Shown one piece after another: positions 41,501 through 53,500 of a stretch of DNA of 64,000 nt. The DNA comes from Nocardia jinanensis (GTDB lineage: Bacteria; Actinomycetota; Actinomycetes; Mycobacteriales; Mycobacteriaceae): assembly GCF_014645735.1 (NCBI RefSeq), contig NZ_BMMH01000002.1, positions 186,001 through 250,000 on the forward strand. The letters are read 5' to 3'. A program made the translations under genes and the position numbers. Position 1 is the first letter of the stretch, and every line of letters begins with the position of its first letter. The notes beneath the pieces are model-generated. The model was not told the DNA's origin and did not search any database. It worked only from the letters and a program-made list of their open reading frames with translations.

Positions 41501-44500
41501 ATAGCGCTCGGCCTTCGGAACGCCGCGACCTCCCGAACCGGAGCGAGCCTCCGAGGCGGCGGCCCGTTGCTCGGCGATGGCAGCCGGGGCGACGGTGTAC
41601 AGCAGCCAGTCGTCAGCGGTAGTGGGGTCGGCGGGAATCTCACTGCCGTGGACACGAGCGGCGATCGCGTCCAGCGTCGTAGGCACATGATCGGCGTCCA
41701 CAGAAACTCGGACCCGCCGCTCCAGCGTGTCGTGATGCTGGTCCAGTAGGGCATTCGCGCGCTCGTCGTGGTCCTGCGGTGCCCGTGCATCGGCGATAGG
41801 ATCCGCGGCAGAATCCCCGGATTCGGCGTCGGGACTCGACGTTACCGCCAGAAGCTGGGTCTGGAGCTCTGCCACAGTACTCGCCAGCTGATAGTCGAAG
41901 GCCAACCTACGAAGCTCGGCCTGCGTGAGCTGGTCCGGGCCGAGTGCGTCGTCGGAGCGGCCGAAGGCAGCGCAGATTTCATCGATCGTCGTGTCGATCC
42001 GGTCGGGCCGCAATGCCGCCGTATCGACCCACGTACTCAGACTCGCAAGAGCGTTGTACAGGGGGACTGCCGCCACGTCGCATCGGTTGTTCACGATCAA
42101 CAGTTCCGACAACAACTCCGGCGCCACCGATTGCGGCGGCAGCGCCCGTACGCGACCCGCCAGGCTTTCCAGCTCCAGTACTCGTTGCCGGTGGTACGCC
42201 ACCTCCATTGCCAGGGCACGATCGTCCTTGATCAGGTCGACCAGAATCGGATATTCCGAACTGCTGACATGCCGAAGCCCCCTCAGCTGGAGAATCTGCT
42301 CGAGCGCCTCGCTCGGCGGACTGTCGCGGAGGTCCCGAAGCGCATCGGCGAGTGCGGCGCGGTCGATAGGCAGCAGCACCCGCATCGCATCCCGCAACCT
42401 TTTCCGGCGGAGGAGCGCTGACGACTGGCGTCTACCCGCTGCGCTCGCGGCTTCCACCAACTCGAAATGCAGTTCGGTGTGGGCGATATCGTTCGGGGGT
42501 TCCAGGAAAGCCATCGAATCGGGGCCCGGAACTCCTTCCTCGAGCACAGATTCCGGATCATCCCAACCAGGAATCTCCGCAGTCGAATCGCGCTCTGCCG
42601 ACTCGGTTCCCGGTGCGGCTGTACGGTCAGCGCCACTTGCCCCGGAAAACTGTTCGCTGTCGCTCTCTCGAACACTCGGCGGGCGCGGCACGTAACCGCC
42701 CGACAACGCCGGATCCGCTCCCTGATCGGGGTCGACCGACTCGTGTCTGATCACCACGGCCGAAATATTGTCCATCTGGCCGGATTCCAGTGCGATGTCC
42801 ACAACCGATTCGGCACCTGCGCGAATGCCTTCGGCCCCCCGAATGATCATCGCCAGCCGATCGGCGGTGTAGGCGCGCGCCGCCGCCGCGTCGAGCGCAG
42901 CGGCCTCCCGGTCGTGATGCTTGGACGCCCCGTCGCTGATCACCAGCACATACCCGGGCCCATTCGAATCCCGGAAACCGGAGTGATCGTCACCACCTGC
43001 AAGGTTGCCACCACCGATCGACCGCTCGATGCCTCGCCCCGCCTCGTGGTCGTCGGTGAGCTCCACGGCTTCGCCCACGTCGGGTACCCAATACACCCGA
43101 CTGTCGCCGAGCCACCCCGCATTCGTCCGGCCGGGTTCGACAACCGTCAACGCGATGGTGGTGGACGGAGGATCATCGCGGTCCGGATAGAGCAACTCGT
43201 TGATCGTTCCGACGACCTGTTCTGCCTTCTCCATCGCGCGTTCGACAGCTTCGTCCGCCGTGGTAGAGCCTGCCTGCATCGACTCGGCCGCGCTCGTCAG
43301 CGCAACCTGGGTCGCCAGCTGAGATGCCACCTGTGGGCTGGTCGAATTCGAAACACCGTCGCACACCACGCCGACCGTCACCCGCGCACCGCCGGGCGTA
43401 TCCACCTCCCTGACTGCGCAGGCATCCTGGTTGTCCTTCTTCTCGAAGAACCCGCGGGCGCCGATATCCGTTACGGCGGCCGCCGACGCGATCTCACTGA
43501 TCTGCCGATGCTTTCGCTGCATCAGGGACAAGGCGAGGTAGCGACGCACCCCCTCACGCAATCGCTGTTGCGGATCGAGTCGGGCCCCCGGCGAGTCGGC
43601 CGCATTCGATTCCAGCAGGGTCCGCAGATAGTCCAGTGTCCGGTCGGGCTCGCTCGCGAATCGCGACAGCGTCAACCGCGCCGGATCCCCTCCCAGACGC
43701 AGCAACTCGGCCTCGGCCTCGGCCAGATCCCCGGCCAGCGCGGCTTCGGGCCATCGGTCGGCGCTGTCGACCCCATGGGCCTGTCCAGAAGGCGGGCCGC
43801 TCGACCCGAAACCGCCGACGTCCTCCACCTCGACCGAGGGCGACCCACCCATAGCGCGCACCGCATCAGCCGCCGACTCGACGGCGAGGTTTCGGACGCT
43901 ACGAATCTGTTCCTCAGTAGCCTGCCCCGCCATCGCTTCGCGGATCCGCCGGGATATGTCCTGCTGAATCGCTTGCAGATCCGCCGTGTCCGTGTCCGGC
44001 TCATCCGATCCGCTGAAGCGCTGTACCGGGTCGGTGGCGGTGAGTCCACCTGGACAGTCCGCTACCGATTCGACAGGTTCGCGCCGGCTGTACCCCTGAT
44101 GCAGATCACCGGGCTCGTCGTTCTCGCGGGCCACCAACCGCGTCGACCAGCCCTCACCGCGGACTTCGGCGACGAGGGAGCGCGCGCCGACACGGCCCGC
44201 GATGCGCACCGATACATCCCTGTCGGTGTCCGGATGATCGTGCGCGACAGTCGCCAGCCACGATTGCAGGTCATCGATCGCGCGAATGTGGCTGGTATGC
44301 GTTTCGGTCCGGTCCCGGCTGCGCTCTTCGGCCACAGTGACGGCACGATCGGGCCACACGTCCTTCAGCTCGCCGAGCCACAGCCACAACTCGTTCCATC
44401 GCTCGACAGCACCGCGACCCACGTTCCACTGTCTGTACATCGAGCCGTCGGCGTCAGGTTGCAGTACCGGTGTCATGGTGACAGCGACGGCCAGCATCGC

Positions 44501-47500
44501 GTCGACGACCTCCACCCGGTCCTGCTGGTTCGCCGCTTCCGCTTCCCGGCGCAGCCACAGCAGTGTCGGGATACGCCGGTCGCCCGACATACCGGTTTCC
44601 GCCAGGGTGATCCCGTTCACCGCCGCCAACTCTGTGAGGCGGTCGTGCGCGGCGGAGAGCCGTTCGGTGGGAGAGTCGCCCCGCACGCCGGCCCGAATTG
44701 CCTGCCGCTCCGCAGATTTAGCAACCTCTTCGTCGTTACGCCGCCCCGTGTCCTGCTCCGGACCGGGTCGGCTGCCGCCGGAGTCGTTGCCGCCGGCGGC
44801 TATCGACCTCAGCGCCTGCAGTACTTCCCCACGGTGGCGCTCGGCCTGCTGCCAGCGCAGTTCCGCTGCACGCAAGGCGATCACTTGCTGGAACGGATCG
44901 TCGGAGTCCGGAAGCACGTCGCCGATCGCATCGGCGGAATCGGCGGCCATGGCGGCAACGGCGCGGGCCAGCGTCGCTGTGTCGGTGAGATGGGGCGCGT
45001 ACCGAAGAAGCAGAGCGGTGTAGTCGATCAGTTCGATAGCGTAGCTGTAGTACTCGCCGTCGATGTCCTCTTCATCGTCGTAACCGTCGTCGTCGGAAAT
45101 ATCGTCATCGAAAGCCTCGGCGCGGTAGAAATCGGCGCGGTCGTCGCCGAAAGGCGCGTTGAGTGTCGCGTCCACCTCGGACAACGCGGCGACCAAACTC
45201 CCCGCCAGCCTGAACCCGCTGCCTCGAAACCGTTCCCGCAGTGCGTCATACTCGGCGCGGCGCGCCGACTGCTCTCTCGTAGCCGCAGCAAGAGCATCCA
45301 GGGTCAGCGGAAATTCCGGCGCCGACACGCTGGTCCTCATCCGTTCTTTGGCCGTGCTGAGAGCATCGTTGTAGGCCCTGACCTCCTCCGGAACCGGGGC
45401 CCCGCCGGACTCCGGCCGCTCGAAGTGGTAGCCGACTCGCCTCGGCAGGCGCTCACCCTCGGCAGCTTCGGCTGCCAGATAAGACATCCAAAGATCGAAG
45501 CGGGCACTATCGGTACTCCGAACCGCCGCAATAGTCTCGAACCGACCGTGCAGGACGGGGGGAAGAAGGGCGAGTATCTCCGGATCGACCACCGACCGCC
45601 GAGTACTGTCCGTCGACCCCACCTGATCATCGTGAGGCCGGCCGAAGCGGGGCCCGGGGTCAGCGTCCGCAGCCCGCCGCCTGTCCGGTTCCTCGTCGAT
45701 CGGCATTCGTGTCGAATCCAGGTCGAGACCGGCGGTGAGTTCAGCGCTGAACGGATATACGGTCCATTCCTCGCCGAAGGCGACGGCGATACCGACGTAA
45801 CTCACACTCCCGTAACCCGATACCAGTTCCGATAGGTCGTCCGTTCCGAATTTCGGAGTGACGTGCGCCTTCCATTCGCTCGGATCGAATGGTTCCGCTG
45901 GTATCGAGAGCTCACTTCCTACGAGCCGATCGACGACCGCGATGCGCAACTCTCGAAGCACCCCGGTCTCGTCGTCGATCTTGTACACAATGCACTCGCG
46001 GGGACCGCCCTGGTTGAATACGACCCCCTCGCTGGTGTCTGCGTGGATCGGTCCGAACCGCTCGGCCAGATCCTCAGCGATCCTGCGCAGCAGCGCCCGC
46101 TGCTCCTTGCTCCAATCAGCCGCCATGCCGAGACCTCTCAAGGTCGTATGCAGCTTGTCGGCGGGAAGCGCCTGGGGGCCTGCGATGGCCAGACGTTCCG
46201 TATCGGAATCGGCAATGACCAGCGCGATCATTGCGCCGGCGCGTGCGTGATCGATCGCAGCCGTAGACGCGGTCCCCGCGCCCTTCGGCCGAACCTCCGC
46301 CGCCGCCGGATCTCCTGACTCGGCTACTACCCGGTAAGCGTCGGTGAGTTCACCCTGACGCCCTTCCCGCGCTTGCGCGGGCATAGCCGATTTCGCCGAT
46401 CCTGAGTCCATCGGAGGTTGGTCGCTCGGTAGCAACCCGGCTGGGAGTTCTGCGGTGGGGTTCGGGTAGGCGGCAGCCTGATCCCCCCCATCCGAGAGCG
46501 TGCCCAGGTCGATCCCATTCCCTGAATTCGCCGTACCGTGCGCTTCAACCGTCAGATGATCAGAGGCCACAATCTCTGTGGGTGGCCGATCGACACCGAC
46601 AACTTCAGCGTGGATGTCGTAGCGGGTATAACTCACCTCGTTTCCATCGTAGATCCCGGTGACCGTTGACCGCTCTCTCCGCAGAATCCGAATCCCGAGG
46701 TCGCGCCTGAGAAGCAACTCATTTGCATCGAACTTGTTCGATCCGTCGCCGACATGGCCGATGAACAAGGCAGGAGTTCCCGCTGGAACATCGAGATGCA
46801 GCCGGCAATCGACACCCGCATCGAGATCGGGGCCCCACTGCCGTAAAGGACCGAGACTCGTCGACACGTATGCCGGCAGGTGGTACACGTCGCCGACCTC
46901 GCATTGTGCGAGGGAGAGCAGGTTCATCAGTTCGGTATCGACATCTCGACCTACGCGCAGCGCTTCCGGGGTCGGAGTCAGGGCGAGTATTCCATCGAGA
47001 TGTTCCACCTGTTGTATACGCTCACGACCGACGGCTCCGGCTGCGATCGCTGCATTGATGCCCATCTCGTAGAAGTCTCGGATATAGGGCAGCAGACCGC
47101 CGATCACGGCGTCATTGGATAGCCGTCTCGTCGTCGGGCCCCATACTGCCCGACCGAATTCGAAGGCATCCTCGCCTGTCTCGAAGATTCGATACCCTGC
47201 ACGGAGCGGCTCGTACTCTGATGGCCAGTTACCACTGCGAGTCAGGGTCCCTTCTTCCCAATTCTTATCCGTCCACCAGTACGGTTTATCGATCAGAACG
47301 CTCGCGAAATGTGGACCGATCTCTTCATTTTCGGCCGGTGCTACGAGTCCGCGAGTGAATCGCGCCACCAATACCCGATAGCCGCCGATCTCGTATTGGG
47401 ATCTCTCGATGTCGATCGATGGCTCGGTGAAGCCAGACCGGGATGCGAAATCACCCATCAATGTCCGGAATCGGATCCCGTCGACGATCGAAACTCCTTG

Positions 47501-50500
47501 TCTATCGGCAATATTGACTTCTTCGACCCTTTCCAGGATATTGGACGAGTCGAAAATCCATCTGGCCTCTATCACCCGCACACGACTGCCGAGAATCTTC
47601 CACATCCGCGACCACATGCGCTCCAGCGCGGCGGTGTCCAGCTCACCGTCTTCAGCGTCGCGCCCGTGAATCTCGTTGGTGAGTACTCCGTTTTCGTCGA
47701 CACGGAATTCGAGCAACCGTCTGCCTCCTGCGAACACCACGTATTCGGCAGCACCGTCCGCCCACCATGAAATGGACCATCCTGCCCCCGCCCACGAAGC
47801 CCGCGCGGTAATCCCCGGGACATAAGGCGAGCCGATCGGATCAACCGATATCGAGGCGATGTCGTTCTCCGACAGGGTTCGGCCGAACTCCCCACCAACC
47901 ATCTGTTCGACCAGAAGGCATTCATCCGCTGTCGACCATCCGGCCATCGACGTCCTGATACGTCGACGAACATCCCGTACCGACTCGGGTTCGGCCGGCC
48001 CGTCGTCGACCGGCCCGTTCGTGCCGGTGTCCGCCGGATTTGCCGGTTCGCCTAAGTTCAGCGTGAATTCGTAGGTCCCGCCGTAGCGATCCGATCCCTT
48101 GTAAGTCTCTTGCCACTGTGCTTCATCGGCCAGCGTTCGCATCGTCGTGAGGGCGCTGTTGTCGCATGACCACAGCGCCCCGCCGGGAATTCCGACCGTA
48201 ACCGCCGCGGTCAGTCGCTCTCCGTCGAAGTCGACGGATACCGATCCCATTCCCCCGTCCCGTGCCAATACTTCCAATACTGTCGACATCAGCTGCCGAA
48301 CAGTGGATTCTTGTTCGGTAGATTTGTCGTGAACCAGACCTCGAAGCTGCTCGTACACCAGACCACAATCCAGCTGCCGAGCCGAAGCGCGCACTGCGAC
48401 GTCCAGGTGTTTGCGGCCGGAGGCGTCGAATGTGGCAGTTGTTCTCGTCAATCCGAACCGATCGACACCCGACACCGCCACCTGCTCGAGCCCTGGCCCG
48501 GTCGACTCCACCACGACACCGAAACCGCGCCGCAGCAGTCGGACGACGGATTCCTCAACGGCGGCGCGGAGGCCCGGTTCGATGGCAGTCCTCTCCCACC
48601 AGCCCGTCAAGGACTCAACTCTGCGTTCAATGGCTGTGCCGAGTTCGGCTGGGTTGTCCGCGGTGCCGGCCACTACGGGCAGTTCCAATCGCTGTCGCCC
48701 ATCGGAGAACATGTGTGATGCCGGCATTTCATCCTCGGCCGGCTCATCGGACGTCATCGAGACCTGCAGACCTGCCTCACCCGCGGAGGGATAGCCAGCT
48801 GCCGAGGACGGACTGCGACCGGGTATTGGCGTTGCATCCGCATCCGAGGTTGCCGCCGAGTCGAACGGATGTGAGTACTGGCCGGTGGCGTCATCTTCGG
48901 GCGGCATGGCAGCGTACGCCGTGAGCGTCGGCAATATCTGTTTCAGCGCCCAGTTCCGGAACTCGAGGCCGTAGGGTAAGGCCGGGCTCGCCCAGTGGAA
49001 GCCCCACCAGCCCTTGCGGTGCCGACGCCCGGATCCACCGATGTCAGGAGAGGTCATCTCAGGTTCGGCCGATTCCGATGTGGGCAGGCTGTTCCCGCCG
49101 GGCGGGCTCCCATCCGGTGGGTCGCCTCCGCTCCCCGCAGATGTTTCTTGTTCGGGCAGGTCGGATGGGTCGTATTCGGACCACCACTGTTCGAGTTCGG
49201 CGATCGCGGTGGCCATCCACTCCATCTCGCGCTGCTCGAGCATCCGGTCCAACACCCGGCCGGCGGCCTGTTCCAGGCTCAGCATTCCCGATTGGAGACC
49301 GGCTGCGGCGGCTTCCTCTCCGAACGCGTCGGCGACTCCGAATTTTCGCTCGGTGTACGAACCGATCTCGACATCGCCTTCGGCACTGCGGATCTGCAGC
49401 CGCACCAGTTCGGCGTTCACGATTTCCACGGACGCAGGTTCGAACCGTCTGCTCAGCTCCCGCTCGAGCCACACATCGAAAGTCATCCCGGCCGACGGCG
49501 GCTGCGGCCCCGGAGGTAGTTGCACCGATCGGTATTCGGACGACTTCATCCAGGCACGAGTGGCCAGAACTGCCAGCTCCTGCACCACGACCTCGGGTTC
49601 ACCACGCAGATCCGCAGCGATGACGAGCGTACGGGTTCTGTCCAGCTCGGCCACCAGCTCGCTACGGTCGCCGTATCCGATCCCCCACGCCTCATGAAAC
49701 GAAGTCCCATGGCTGTCCCGGACGGCGTCGGCCTGCAGCGCGGTAACCAGCTCCCACGCCGTCGCCGAACGGTTCAGCAGTTCGTCGACATCCTCCCCCA
49801 ATCCGGTCACCACAGGTTTCCGGTGCTCGCCGAACTGGTCGTCCGGAGTATTGCGCAAGTCGGCGTCGGTATCGTCGTACCTCTCGCCCCAGTAAGCGAA
49901 CCCCGCGACCGCGCCCACCCCGCCGGCCACCTTCGCGGCCTTGCCGAGGACTTCCCGCCGGGTCCGGCCGTCACCGGCTGCACCGTTCGCCGACGTTCCC
50001 GCAAGTCCGGCAATTCCCGGGTTGCCGGGATCCTCTTTATCGGGGTCGAGCTCTATCTGCTCGGCTCCACCAGTGCCCCACTCGGTATCCGCGCCGCTCG
50101 CCCCGGTATCACCGAGCAGATCCCCGGAGACGCCCGACGGGTCAGGGCCGACGATCTTTTTCGGCGTCCCCTCCGAGATATCTCCGATCGTCACCACACC
50201 AGCGGTTTCGTCCATCGCGGGGTACTTGGCCCCGGAGCCGGCCGGCGTATCGGTTCCCTGCCCGGGAAGGAGAATCTCGACGTCGTCGTGATCGTCGTCG
50301 GCCTCCTGTGTCACCGCACCCTCGCTCGCCGTCAACGAGCTTCCCACCACCTCGTGATACCGGTGTACGGCCGGCCCGAGTCGCTCATACGGATCCCCGT
50401 GCTCCTCGCGGATCCGGTCGAATCGATCGCGACGCTCTTCCGGCAAGTAGCGGTGATACTCCTCCGTCGTGACCGTTTCCAGATACTGCGACGCCTGCTG

Positions 50501-53500
50501 CGGATCCATCAGCGTCTCCGCCCGGGCCCCCACCAACTCCGCGATCCGACGCAATTCCGCCTCGGCAGCCACGGCGCCGCTCACCGGGCTTTCCGCACCC
50601 GGCTCCGCGCGGCCGGGGCCGGTGGCAAGGTCATCGGGGTGCAGACCGGTTCCGTCCTCTGCGGGGTGTTCTCGCCTGCCACTCGGATGCGCACCCGACC
50701 GCCCTTTCGGCTTGCGAGGGCGCATGCGTTCGAAACCCAGCACTCGCCGTATCGCTTCGCCGGAACCGCTCGGCTCGGGGCTTTCCGGATGGGGGTTCGG
50801 GTCACGCGGCGTCCCGGTGTCATCGGATTGCCTCGGATCCGAAGCGGCGGGGGCGAACCGCGGCATCCGAATTTCGAACCGCCGTGTCGCGGTATCGAAG
50901 GGACGTGGCTCGACGATATTGGCGACAAAGAGCCGAGGCCTCTTCTGGTGCCATTCCAATCGGACCCGCGTCCGGACCGGCCGCCCCATGTTGAGCCGAG
51001 CCTTCAGATCTTTCAGCGCCGGATGGTTCGGTCCGGTACCGAGCGGTGGTTCCCCCGTCAGCGCTTTCCAGTGCGCATCCAGACGATCCCGCCGGCCGGA
51101 GTCACTCCTCCAGCCCGACCAGTCGACCTCGAACCAGCCTCTCCCGATATATGCCACATTCTCGGGCACGCCGTCGCACTCGACCGTGACCGCCCACAGC
51201 GGCTCGTCGCCTCTCCACCCGTGGTCCAGTCGCACCACGCCGACCTTGCCGCGATCGCCATCCGCAACCGACAACACGAAGCTCGTGAGCAATGCCTCCA
51301 CCTCGACCCCGATGCGGCCTCGCGCCGCCGCCGGGGGCAACACGCTGGGCGTGTCGCCGAGGTACACGACATCTACCGTCTCCTGCTGCTCGGAGCCCTC
51401 TCCACGGGCACGGGGCGTCCGGCCGTCCGGACCGTCGTCCGCATCCGCCGCTTGTATCGGAGGTGGGACGCGCCACGACTGGGAAGAGAGGCGTCGCGAC
51501 CGGGTGTCCGACGATACGGTTCGAAGTTCTGGTGGGAACAGCCCATACAGATCAGCGACGGTATTCCTCGACAGCTCGTCGATCTCCTGGATCGGGCGTT
51601 CCATGGCGGCGGCGATCTCGGCCGGCGATTCGCCCTCCAGGAATCGGCGCCGGGCGAAATCCGACTCCGCACGTCGCCGCAGTCGCTCCACTGCCGAACG
51701 CACCTGGCGCCGATGCGCCTCGACAGCGTCCCACACCGCTTCCTCGTGAAGGCCGCGTACCGCCCGTGGCCGGCCGCGGGACAGCACCGCGGCCAACTGC
51801 CTGGCCGCCGCCTCCCACAGCATCTTCGGGGTGTCCGCGGTGGGCAGGGCACCACCCCGCCACACGGCACCGACCACCGCGCTCTGCTGCGGTCCGAGCA
51901 TCCCCGTGGCACGGTTCCATGCCGCCCGCGATGCGGTGCGCATATCCCGCAGCACCGGATCACCATCGGCGCGCTTCTCCGCCGATTTGTACGCGCCGAC
52001 CACCTTACCTACGAATTCGTCGAACCTGATCTGCTCGGCATGCTCGGTTTCGCCGCGTTCCGCCGCGGCCGGATTCGCCGGCGCATCGTGCTGTTCACGG
52101 CCGAGGCGGGTGCGCAGCACCATTTCCGTGCCGGCGCCGGGGAAGTCCATCGACCGGAGGTCGGTATCCCAGGCGGCGATGCCGGTTTCGATATCATCGG
52201 GGTTCGGGGCGTCGGCGGGGTCGTAGGGACGCCATCGGCGCTGGGCCGGGTCGTACATCCACACGTTGTCGGCGGCAGCGAACCGGCCACGCGCCCGAGC
52301 GAGTTCGGCTGCCGAAGCGCCCTGTTCCGCGAGGCCCGCGAGCACGACTCCGACGTCGTTGGTGAGCAGGATCAGATGACCGTCGGCGTCGTCGGACCGG
52401 GCGTCGCGGTCGCGGTACTGCTCGGCCAGCATGACGGTCGAGGGGGTGGCGCTTGTCCGCAACGTGTCGGCCACCTTCGCACGCGAAGCCACCGACCGGA
52501 ACATGACATCGTCCAACGCCGCCGGGTCCACACCGTCTCGATGACCGCCCGTCCACGGCATCCGGATCCCCAGGCCCAGGCGCTTGTTTGCCTGGCCGAT
52601 GGTGAACTGCGCGCAATCGGCGAGGCTCAGCGCCTCCGCCGAGAGGTCCGCTTCCCAACTCGGTTCACCGTCTATGGTCACCCGGATCCGGGTCTCGTGC
52701 GCAGTCGACAGATAGGACCGCGTGCGGTTCCCCACCGTAACGCTGAAGCCGTCGAAGTTCCGGTTCACCCGCACGGCCGCGCTGTCCCCGCCCGCCCGGC
52801 GCCGACGTTCCAGCTCCAGCGCCAGATCGGCCCGGGCCGCGTCGATCACGTCCGGCGGCAGACCCGCCGATGCCACATCGCGCAGCAACCGATCCGATGC
52901 CCCGATCGGGTCGTCGTCGGTCCACCGCGGCGACCAGGAGACCGTATCGGATCCGCTGGTACCGAACCGGGCCTGCATCCATTTGCGGTCGCCGAGGCGG
53001 TGGTTCCAGTCGGTCTCGACAACAGAGACAGACAGGTTGCCGGGGTCGACCTGTGCCTGGCCGCCGTGCGCGGTGAGGGCGACGCGGGTGGCGGCCAGCA
53101 GCCGCTCCCGTCGCCAGTCGTCGACACCGCGCTCACGCAGCATGGTGTCCAGCGGCCCGTCCTGTTCTGCCGCGGCCACGGATCTTGCGATCAGAACCCC
53201 GTCGTTGGTCCGGTGCACGAAAAGGTCGTCACCACGGGCCACCACGATTCCTCGATGCCTGCGCAGCAGATCGCCGATCCGGGCTGCCGCGGCCGCATTC
53301 CAGGGACCGATGATGCGGCTGAATTCCTCGACGATGCGTTCGAGTTCGGTGTCGATACCGGATATTTCGGCCACACCCGAGGCGCACAGGTAGGCGAGGA
53401 CCGCTGCGAACGCCTCCGCCTGGGCGGCGCTCAATTCCGCGTCGTCGACGCGGTCGATATCTCTCAGCGCCCGCCGGAAATCGAACAGGGCGACCCTGTT

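Noticed and set aside
42467..45835. A plus-strand open frame of 1,122 codons opposite the giant gene
   Set aside because: Same shadow effect; it covers the complement of the PP2C domain with clear motifs on the minus strand.
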